A stretch of DNA of 64,000 nt from assembly GCF_032854445.1 (NCBI RefSeq), contig NC_088295.1:54291249-54355248 (forward strand), in the 5' to 3' direction. This DNA is from Liolophura sinensis. Its lineage: Eukaryota > Mollusca > Polyplacophora > Chitonida > Chitonidae. A program made the translations under genes and the position numbers. Every line of letters begins with the position of its first letter. Position 1 is the first letter of the stretch. Shown here piece by piece: positions 12,001 through 24,000 of the stretch. The notes under the pieces are model-generated. The model was not told the origin of the DNA, did no database searches, and worked only from the letters and a program-made list of their open reading frames with translations.

Positions 12001-15000
12001 ACAACCTGTGGATGGTTGTTGGTTTCCCTTGGTTTCTGCCCTATTCCTCCCACCATAATACTGGCCGCCGTTGTGTAAGTGAAGTGTTCTTGAGTATAGT
12101 ATAAAACACCAATCAAATAAATAAATAATTATAAATGGGCATGTGTAGGCATTTATTTGAAATATGCTATTGAAATAAGCTGAATTCATGTGCAGCCTAT
12201 GACAAATGAAAGACAAATTCATGATGCTTTGTGCCTTGTTTTCTCCAGATTTACTTCTCATACCTACAAAATTGGATGTACAGCCTTCAAAATCTACCCG
12301 AGGCATCTCGTAGTTTAAAGAACGCACTGGAGATAGAGTGGACTTTTACCAAGAAGATTTGTCCTCATGTAGGGGGTGGAGAGGCAGAGGCTGGGAAAAA
12401 GTTCAGGTTAGTTTGCTTGCTTATTTGTTTGCTAGAGGTTTCAGTCTCACCTATTCTCACTCATTATTTCAGTTATATCACAGCTCTGCTTCAGCCTTTT
12501 TGCATGTTTGCAGGGTATTTATCTGAGCATATTCTGAAGGCCAATCCATCCAAAGTAGTTTTGTCTCCAAAATCAAATTGAAAATGTGCATAAATTGCAC
12601 TGAAAGATGTTCTTTTATTTGTGAAAAGGTTGAAAAATGGGCTCATCTTCAATGTATGGAATTCTTGGCAAGATAATGATAGTAATATTGAGTACTGCCT
12701 GTTGTCATACTTGTACCATACACAGTACAGATTTGGTGTGCACATTTAGTTATGTTATGCAAAAATACATTATTGTCACGTCCCCTACTCACTCATAATA
12801 TCTCCGAGTACAAAATACTACCAAGCGTATTAGGTGCTCAAGTGAACAGGTAAAATAGAAAATGAGCGCTACTTAGACTTCGCCACTCAACACTCTTAAC
12901 ATGGTAAAGATATGGGAAAAAATGAAATATAGTAACCCTGCTGGAGCAAAATAACCACAAAAATCTCTGTTTGGACACACTGTTTCACCTTTCTATCTAA
13001 TCATTTATAAGTCATGTATATCATCATTAATACCTCATGTATATCACACTCTTTATCTGGTAGTGACATAATGTATGTTATGTTTCCTGTTTCTGCTTAG
13101 TACCCTGGCCAGCAGTTTGTTGAGCTCCATATCAGACTTCCTGGAGCAGGGCATGGACGACTGCACAGCCCATCTGTTTGACATGACCCTGGGAGATAGT
13201 GATGACCGAGAAGACGGGGAGGAGGATGGTGATGGGGAAGATCAGCTAGATGAAGATGATCAGCTAGATGAAGAGGGGGACACCAGGGATGAGGCAGAAA
13301 GCCTAATGCCCCATCGCAGACCAGGGCTCTCCCTGGATGTGTCCCAGAGGCTGGGTGAGCATACCTCTGACTACCTGATGGAGGAGGACCAGCAGGCAGA
13401 CCACCGACACAGGGACTTCAGGTCAGTTGTACTCAGACGTGATTTGTTAGTTTGAATCCCGTAAATCTGGTTCTTGCTGTGACTCCCACAAACTCAAACC
13501 ATAGAAATCTTTTCTGATTCTCACAACAAAAATCATACTCACAGTCAAACAGGTATCTTTATTACAACACTGGTTTGAGAAGTATAACATTTAAACATTG
13601 AATAGAAATTTGAATTTATTTGTTCTTGCTATTTATTATGTGCTTGATTTTGCAGGCATTCCATTCAGCAGACCTGTCGGGACTTCAAAAACTTATTTCA
13701 TGAGGCCAGACAGAGGGCTTCCAAGGCACTGGGATTTGCTAAAATGCTGAGAAAGGTAAAGTTTTGAGAAACTGATATTTGATTTAAAAATGGGTGTGAT
13801 TTGATTGTCCAGGTGAGTGATCATTTAATTTTTTTTTTTTTTTTTTTTTTTTTTTGAAGTTTCATGTCTTCAGCATATTGAAACAGCAGACAGGTTTATG
13901 GATGGAAGAAACTGGGCGGAATTTATTAAATGTCACTTGTTCTTCACCAGTTTTTGATGTCCAGCTGGATTCATATGCTTAATATCAGGGCTTGTCTCAA
14001 ATGTGGGAGAGTTTGTCAGTAACTTGCCAAAGTTTGGTGGTTTACCTCACGAATCTTAGGGTTTCCTTCACTGATAAAACTGACTGCCATCGGATAAGAG
14101 TAAAGTATGAGAGAAAAAAATAGATAATTCAAAGGCTAGTCGTCTGAGTGTAATGTCTTAGAGTTGTGTTATATCTATTTATTTGCTGCTGTTTAGATCT
14201 AAATTGCAGTTATGAGATTTTTACAAATTACTGTTCACTTAACTTAGGTAATAATAGAAAGAGTGTTTCAAAATTTACTTAAGCTGTGCTTTAAGGGCAC
14301 ACTTTTATTTGTTTTTTTTTTGTATGTTTGTTATTATTTGTTTGGTAGGATCTGGAGATTGCTGCTGACTTTAATATTGCTGTGACTACAAAAAATCTGC
14401 TAGAAAAACTGAAAGAAACCAGCCATGTGCGGGTAAGTCTGTCATGAAATATTTCTCCTACAATTCAGTGTTAATTACTCTGACATATAAGACATGATAC
14501 AAGGCAATGGGAGAGAAGAAAAGGTGGATTTTGAAAAGGTATTATCTAATCACACATGTTGATCCTGTATACTCAGTCAAGGTTACATGATACCTGTACC
14601 GTTCATTGCTTTTATAGTAGAATACCTTTTCCCCACAGTTACTCAAATCCAAGTTGAATGGTGCGTTGTTTTTTTCTGCAATGTATGAGAGATACATTAT
14701 AACTTTGCCCTGTAGACGTCATCAGAACGTGTTGACTGCTTATTGTCATATGACAGTGATTGAGTATGACGTTAAACCCCAAGCATACATACATACAGGT
14801 ACGTCACCAGACAGCTGGAAATGAACTGTAGACAACACAGCTTAGGCCTGCATGACTTCAAGTGAGAGAGTTTCTTCACTGGCAGTATATTCACAGGTTC
14901 CATTGTAAATTTCTTGTAGAATCCTTATACATTTTGTTTTAATACATGCATAACATCTTTCTTCTGTGAAGATATTTCATAAGCTAGGTTGCCCGGTTTA

Positions 15001-18000
15001 CTCGTACCATAATGCTGGCTGCTGTCGTACAAGTAAAATATTCTTGAGCGCAGCATATCAACACCAGTCAAATAAATAAATAAGCTGGGTAGTGTCCTCC
15101 ATCAAATAATGTTAAATAATGACAGCAGGTCTGGTTTAGTTTAATTGGCTGATGCAGTCTGTAGTCCTGTATTTCTTCATCTGACTGTTATATTTTGTCG
15201 TTGTTGTTGTTGTTGTACAGGTGATTGCCCCAACCAGTGCTGGGTACCTAATGTTTATACCTCAGAGTATTCTAGAAAACAAGTCTCTTATTCTCCAATT
15301 GCTCAACGTGACATGTGGTCGAGAAGGCACTAGTAACTCTTACCTGGCTGGGCGAGATGAGGGTTACCTGCTTATGGTTCGCTGCGAGGGTGGCGCTGAT
15401 CATATAAGGGAATGCCCAATGTGGAATGGGCAGAAGATCCACGTGGAGCCCACTGCGGAGACAACTATAGCTCTCTCACACATAGAGGTATGCTGGTGGA
15501 TTTGAGCACCTGCTTCTGATCAAATGAATAAATGATGATGGCTTTAAACTGCTTTGACTGTGTTACAGTGGTATTGTGGCGAGAAAAAGTTTAAACAAGG
15601 AAACAGTAGAACGGTTCAAACAAACTGTAGTGGTCATAATAAGATTTACTCATCAGGGTGCCAAAGACGAAGGATTGGTGAAAATTTTGTGATTCTCTCA
15701 AGAAGAGCTCTGAAAGTAAACTTGAAACAGCTGGAAAGGTCTTGTTGCTTCGAGATACCCAGGAATGCTGAATGTTGCTACCTATGTAGCTAGAGATTTG
15801 CAGATGCTAAATATTTTAGTTACTTATGTACTCTTTCAGGTTGATGGACTGTTGTTGGTGGTGATCCACTCCTCTCAACTGGGCACTCAGAGACGGGACT
15901 TTGAACAGAAGATGGGACCTACTGTGGAACTGGTGAATGAACAGACATCTTGTCACCAGAAAATAGCAGAGGCACTGGAAGAACTGAAGGTAGGCCTTAT
16001 GACAAGTTGTTTAATCAGGTTATCTGTCAAAGAAGGTAGTTTTGCTTTTGTGCACGAGAATGACCGGTGTAAGGGATCAAATATTAGTAACTCTGTCCAG
16101 TTCATTCAACTAAGCCATGCAGTAGACCACCAGGTGTAGCTTTCTGTCAGGAAGTTTGTCAGTTACCTGGCATTAGGTGATAGTTTCCACCTGGTTCTTG
16201 CTGGTTTCTTCAACCCTTAATGCCTGGTGATGAGTTCCAGGTGGTTATTGTCCGTTTTTTTTAACCTGTAACCCAGGTGACGTTTTCCACCTGGTTCCTG
16301 CCAGAAATCCTCAACTTGTAATGCCAGGTGATGGATAGAGTCGTTTGCTTGAAGTGATTTTATCTCCAAGGTAAAATAAATGCAATATATTGAGCTACAG
16401 CTGTAGTTCCCATCGGCGTCTGATTTTCAACAACTTTACATTTCAAGATTCTGAGTTTGTAGATAGTCTCCATCTTTGATATCTCTGATGATATGCTCAG
16501 ACAGCCTACGTTTTTGTATCTCGCTACCGAACACCTCGGTTGGGGCTGTAGTCGATGTCCAGATTGTCATATCTGATATTTCTTCTGTGATGAAAAACCA
16601 TAATGTCGCTTTAAAATAATGAAAGCATTGAATGATTACATTATGTATGCATGTCTTAGTGGACCGACCCTGCTAGCACAGTTAGTAGAGTGTCCACTTT
16701 GGGAGCGGTAGATCCAGGGTCAATCCTGAGTCAAGTCACACCTAAGACTTTAAAAGAGGAAGTTGCAGCTGGAAGGGGATAGTGCAACTACTGGTTGACG
16801 CGTATCAGTGTAACAGCTCGATCGGGGCGACTTACTTGCCTATGGTAAAGCGTCTCAGTGAAGCAGCACTAGATAAAAGAGCGGTGGAAATCCGTCCTCC
16901 ACAAGGAAACACATTACATACACTCTAATGATTCCTTCATTCCTTCATCCTTCATTTCATATGACTGAAAAATGACATTACATACACTCTAATGATTCCT
17001 TCATACTTCATTTCATATGACTGAAAAATTGTTAGACATGACGTTAAACACCAAGCACTCCCTCACTCATGTCTTGGTGCTTTATTGTACATAGTATGCT
17101 GACCCTCATTGTACCGCCAAACTCGCTACACCGCCAACATTGCGTCGATACCAATCCCGGCGTTATAACGAGGTTCATCTGTACTTGACAATTCTGCCTG
17201 TTATTCAGACTGCAGCATTAAACCTGCGTGAGAAGGTGGTGCAGGCGATCAAGCAGGTGGATGAGAAGCTGAACTTAGAGGATACAGAGCACCTGGAAGA
17301 AGCGGAGAGGAGCCACCTGCTGAAACTCTACAGGGAAACCATGTTACAGTGTTACAACTTTGGTTTTGAGGTGAGACACAGTGGGCTATAAATTCACCGT
17401 TGAGGGTGGCACCATTGGTGTGAGTAAATCAGTGATTGCACTGAATTTTTCTCCAGCAAGAAATCGCCAGCTGTAGTTTAGAAGTTATCTTTGAAGTACT
17501 GTGAATCACATGAAAGTCACCAAATCATTTTTCATCAACTTGGTACAGCACTGTGATTAGTTGGTGAAAAATTAATTGAAATTGAAGGGGATTTACTAGT
17601 AAATTAGTGATGTTTGAAAAAATTGCAGTTTGGTGTTCTGCTAATGGAACGCCTTTTCCTATGCAGTGCCTACTTGAGTTCAAGTCAGATCGACCTATGG
17701 GCTCTCGCGGTTTGTTAGTAATATGATACCAGATTCATGACAAATCATCAATATAAAGGCAGGAAGTAACAGTAAACAACACAGCTTACATGTGTAGGCC
17801 TGATTTACTTTGGGTGAGAAAAGTCCTCCATTACTGTGAACACTTATTATATAGCTTTAGTTGTCATCACAATTTATAGTGAAGTATCAGACAGGAATAA
17901 ATAGTAACGTTTCAGTCCATGGTATTAACATGGGATTTTGTGAATGAAGGAAGGTGTTGAGACATGAACATTTGTTAGTGTGGTGTTAAAGAACCTAAGA

Positions 18001-21000
18001 GAAGATAAAATTATTCTGTGTGCTTTTTTAAAAAAAGTAAAGAGTCTGCATGGAGCTATGTTGCAAATATTATCGAAAATGAGATTAATGGAGTTTGTCA
18101 TTGGCTCTGATTAGCCTCACTGTTCTTACGAACCCAGTTTTAACAGACCAAGAGAACTGCCCAGTAAGAAAGCCCTGAAGTAAATTTAGTAGGAAACCGA
18201 TGTTTGGTCAGTCATTTTTGGTCACAAACTGCAGGCTGTTAATGGCTGTATCTGGCCTAAATGCTGCTGCAAACTTACTTCTACTTGCATGATTGTTGTA
18301 AAGAGAAGCACATCACATCCGTAAACAGTATCCTTTTAATAGAATGCCATATATTCTGTTGTCAGTATCACAAGGAGGTGACTCGCCTTGTGACAGGAGA
18401 TGCTAGGCATCGACTTGGACGAGCTCTTATAGACTTTGCTCAAGAGTGGATGAAGTTTGTCTCTCAGAAGTGCGAGCGTGGGCGAGGAATGAGACCCAGG
18501 TGGGTGAGGATTGGAGGGGGACGAAACTTTTGTAGAGGAGAACTGAATAGTGGGGAGTTTGTGAATGCAACTTTTTTCCGTCTTTTCGAAAAAAATTCAA
18601 GCAACTTTATATTTCAGCTTTTGAAATAACAGTGTTTATTTTACATGCTAAATCCACCTTGTCTGAGAGCTGTCTTATTCATTTTCCTTTGTCTGTTGTA
18701 TTCTGAAAGATCTTAAAAACTCTCAGAGATAGTAACTGCTGATTCAGTCCTCAGATTCAATTAACTGTAAATTCATCTACTTCTTAATAAGAAATGTGCA
18801 GTTTGAGCCTGTCTTCTTCTGATGCATCCCTGACCTCACTTGTAATACTGCTGTTGAGTTGAGATCATTTGGATTTTATTGTTTGACATTGGTTATTGTT
18901 AATTCGTTAAGATACATGCATATTGAGCAGTTTTTATCCTAGTTGGAATAACTATGTTGTCAGATGGGCGAGCCAGGGCTTGGATTTCCTCACTGTGGCA
19001 TGTGAACCCAAGACAATGACATGTCTGACAGATGCAGAGTTCCAGGTAATATTAAGCAGTAGTCAACTTCTAAAATAAAAAGAACACACGTATCAGATGG
19101 GGAGAAGGGAAGACAGTGTTACTATTTGTGTTCATTGTAATGCTTACTTCCAAATATATTTCTACTTAAAAAATCATCAAAAGTATGAAATTACAATTTT
19201 CCAGCAGGATATCATCTCAAGTTCCAAGCAAACCTCAAAACACCTTTCTAAAATCAGGAATCAGAAAAAATTGACAAGTTTGTCATGGACTAAATTTATG
19301 GTCATTTAGTGTAGGTGTAATTTTCACTTATATGACCACATTACCACGGTGCAATCATTTAATGAAGCTATACTGGAGATTTGGGGTAAAAAAACTTCGT
19401 TATCTGCTTATCTAATTAAATTTTCTCTATTTACCAAGAATAGCTCAAAATTATTGCCTTTTGGTAAATATCAGACTCATATCTGTACTATTTATGGTAT
19501 TAAAATATCAGGCTCATATCTGCACTATTCATAGTTTTAAAATATCAGACTCATATCTGCACTGTTCATAGTAATAAAATATCAGACTCGTACCTGTACT
19601 ATTCATAGTATTAAAATGATTCTGAAGTTTGAAATAGTTATAAAGCAACCAGTTTGACAGATTTTAGGAATTTTATTCCCGTTTTTGAATGGTAACATGA
19701 GGAGAGAGCAATGATACAATTAATTATATTATAAGGTAATTATGTGAGCTATTCTAGAATAACAGCGGGAATTTGATCTTAATAACAGCATTTTTAAAAT
19801 AATCATTTATGCAGGATAAAATGATTGTCAAATCTTAAGAAAGGGGACTTTAAAATTTAGTAATCAAATCCGACTTTTTCTTGTAACTGGTGATCAGTGG
19901 ATCTGTGCCTTATGTGGGTATATGTGTATGGCTAAAACCATAGGTACACACGTGTGATATGTCATTCTCAGGTTTTGAAGGGAATACTTTTTTGCCAGCT
20001 AGGAAGGATATTTAACATATTTGTTATAAAGCAGTGGAACTTGTTTGTGTAGATATGCATGTGGGATCATCGTGAACAAAATCAGAATATTGTTCCAGAA
20101 CTTGAAGCAGAGTATCAATGACTGCATAACCCATGTGATAGGAAGCGCAGAGAGAATTGTCCCGTGGAGCCCTACCCAGGGTAAGTCATGTTCATATGGC
20201 AAATCATGTTCATATGGCAAGTCATGTTCAGATGGCAAGTCATGTTCATATGGCAAATCATGTTCAGATGGCAAGTCATGTTCATATGGCAAATCATGTT
20301 CAGATGGCAAGTCATGTTCATATGGCAAATCATGTTCAGATGGCAAGTCATGTTCATATGGCAAATCATGTTCAGATGACAAGTCATGTTCAGATGGCAA
20401 GTCATGTTCAGATGGCAAGTCATGTTTAACTAGCAAGTCATGTTCATGTGGCAAGTCATGTTCAGATGGCAAGTCATGTTTAAATGACAAGTCATGTTAA
20501 ATGGCAAATCATGTTCATATGGCAAATCATGTTTAAATGGCAAATCATGTTCATGTGGCAAAGCATGTTTATCTGGCATGTCCTCTTCAGTGGGCTGTCA
20601 GGTACTAAGATTAAGTGTTCACTTGCTTAATCTATGGTATGGCTTACATCTTCACAGAATTAAAATTTCTATTTATGCATAAACCAAACACTGTAATTAA
20701 AATGCTGAAATTTGTGAATTCCTGAAGTTAAAAAAGATTGTCAAATGACCTCCCATGTGTGTTGTTTGTAGGTTTCAAGGTGGGCCAGGATGTTCAGAAG
20801 GTGAACCGTATTTTCTCCTGGCCAGCCGAATCCCCCAAAGTCTCACGATCCTTTTCCCACTTAAGTGAACCAACACCTACCCCGAAACGCAGCCCTGAAA
20901 CGGCACCAGTAGAATCCGGTATGTCCAAAAAGTGGCAACCAAAGTTTAATTATTTGATTAATTCAGTTGCAGTAATGTTCCAAGATTAAATAACTTATTG

Positions 21001-24000
21001 AGATCAAAATTTCCAAGTATTGTTAAATATACAGTTTTGAATGCTGTATTCCAGGCTTTTAAAAAAGTACTTTCAGAAGTACGTACATTACAAAGGTTCT
21101 AAAATGATATTTTTGATGCCAACACTCAAGTTTTTATGTTAATTAATCAGATTAAATTCAGTTAAATTTAAAAAAAACTTTCTTATGTGATCCTATAAGG
21201 TGAATGAATCGATCAGAATCAAGCAGAATGTGTCACTTGAAAGAAGCTAAACTTTAGGTAAAATACAGTATTTGCGATGCATTGAGGTTGATGTGAAGAT
21301 CGGCAAAACAGGCTGCTAAAGTGTTGCCATTTCTGTCATATCTGATTGTGATCAGGCAGTTTTGAACAGTTTTATCTCCTCGGGACCTCTCTGGGTTACA
21401 TGGTTAAAACGTTGGTTTGCTCCGATTACCAGGCCCTTGACCAATGATCTATTTATTTATTTATTTATTTTATTGGTGTATTACACCGTACTCAAGAATA
21501 TTTCGCTTATATGAGACAGCCAGCATTATAGTAGGAGGTAACCCACAACCATCCACAGGTTGCTGAATGACCTTCACACATGCAGCCTTAGAGGAGGCCA
21601 GTATGAGGCGACCGCATTGGTGAGAGGCTCCAGGGCCATTATGCTGCACTAGGGGGCTAACCAACTGAGCCATGGAGGCCACTCCCTTGACCAATGAGGG
21701 CACATTTGAATTCAGCTGATGGTGTTTGGGCTGCGGCTTTTGGTCATGAAGTTTGTCAGGTACCCGGCTAAGGGCGCTGGTTTACTCAGACACTCTGGTT
21801 TCCTCCACCTGAATGCATCATATTGAAGCTTTTTGACCAGATGTTAAACAGTTGTTTTATCAGTCAATCAATCAATCATTCAGCTCGTATCAGACACTAT
21901 GGATTGAAGTCTGTTGTTGATAAGATATTTTTTTTTATTTATTGATAAATTTGATTTATGATTTATACCGCACCAAAAAATTTACATAATAACAGAGAAT
22001 ATTTCACTTGTATTATTTGCTTGCATTTATGGGCAGAGGAGAAACCTGCCAGTTCTCCTGATGCCAAGCATGCAAAAACTGGGTAGAGACGTCTTGGAAG
22101 AATGGGTCAGTGCATGTTGCAGCCCTGCGAATTGATTTTGTTTGATTTATTCCCATCTGTTGGTAAACAGGAGCTGAAGCAGTAAGAAGAATATCAGAAA
22201 ATGGGTTTTGACCCTGCAGTTGTATATATCCTGTTGATTGTATGTGAATCCTCAGCCTTTGTGGATTTTGTGAATCTACTGTAAATAGCGGATTGTACAT
22301 CTTTCATCACAGACCGCATATTAGGCAGCGAAATCTGTTTGTCTTACAATGAACAGATTTAAACTTGCTATTTAATTTTCTAAATGATAGATTGCAGTGA
22401 TAGTACTACTTTTGATTGGGTAGGCTTACAAATATTTTGCAGTGCATTATGAGAACTGTGTTGTGATTTGGTTAATGATCTCACCTGAAAGCTGTGTATA
22501 CGCACATGAGAAAACTTAACAGCCAGCTAAGAAATAATGTCATGCCGATTTTTGAACGTCTCTTGAACTCTCTGGTTATGATGTGGGTTTTGGACCAAGC
22601 TATTCCATATTCTTCACCAAGGGCTGATTTCTTAAAATAACAGTTCTCTCTTTATATAATAGCTCCATGTAGATGGCCATGTTTCAGTTTTGTACATGTG
22701 TACTTCACAATTGGTGGTTGCTTCATCTAGTTTTGTATATAAGATGACATCAAATCAACTGAATTCCAACTTTATCTTTTTTTTCATTTTGGTAGATTGT
22801 TGATCATAATAACATGAATCGTGGATTAAAAACCTTCGAATTTATTCTGGACGACATTCCCGTGCCATTACTAACATAACAAGTCATTAACTTGAAGAAG
22901 GTGTTAAGTAAGTACACTGAAATGTCATGGAGAATAAATTGAGAAGTTTGCATTGCTCATTTGCATATAAATGTCTTATCACTCTTCCTCTCATTCTGTA
23001 CCACAAAGTTCCTTCTTTTAAAGGAGAAGAAAACATAAAAATGATGCCAAAATCAGATGAAACAGTGTCAAAACTTATTTGCAAATATGACCTTTAATAT
23101 CTTTTTGGATTTTTTTTTTTCAAGAGAATGGTGGGTATTTGGGACTAACTTTTGGTATTTATCGTTGTTGCATAATAATATCCTACATAAGGACGTGATG
23201 CTTATCTACTAAATTTATTTGAATGTCAATTTGTTGTTTATGTCGAAACATATGTATTTAACCTAAATTACGATAATATTTATGAACATATTACAAATAT
23301 AAATGTGATCCAAATTGAGGTTTAATACATTTGTTAGCTGAAAAGAACAAATTCTAGTGCAAAAATATTTATTGAATCTGTGTTACATCCTCATTTATGA
23401 CGTTATTAAACAAAGACTATAAATACTGAAAGGTGGTCCCAAATACCCACCATACAAAAATTATTTTCAAGTGTCTTTTTCTCCTTGAGGAAAAGTCGGA
23501 AAAAATATTGAAGACCACAATTAGGAATAACTTTTTGCACTCTTTCATCTGAACTTTGTCATTTTTATGTTTTCTGCACCTTTAAAATGCCTGATCACTG
23601 TTCGTGTCCTCATTCCTATCCACATAGCTCCATTATTTCAAATGTCTGATCAGTGTTCATCTCCTCATTCCAAACCACATAGCGTCTTCATTTAAATTGA
23701 CCTATCACTGTTCCATCTCCGCATTCCAAACCACACACACATGTAGCTTCTTCATTTAAAATGTCTGATCACTGTTCCATCTCCTCATTCCCATCCACAT
23801 AGCTCCTTTATTTCAAATGTCTGATCAGTGTTCGTCTCCTGACGGTGTAACAGGTGTTAAGCGAGCCAACATGTCTGAGAGTTTGCAGGAGGCGGTCAGC
23901 ATTCACGACAGCGAAGAAGGAGGGCTTGTAATGGATATCAGTCATTCTCCATTTCGCTACCACAAACCCAGAGGTCAGTTTTCTGCGTTTCAAAATCAAC

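Noticed and set aside
20052-20098. Earlier acceptor for exon 14 at TGTGTAG
   Set aside because: Phase does not match exon 13, which ends in phase 0; TTCCAG at 20098 does.
19999-20490. Antisense 163-codon frame with a repeated HDLPSE-like unit, and overlapping frames on the + strand
   Set aside because: Product of the 18-bp minisatellite; several frames on both strands are open for the same reason.
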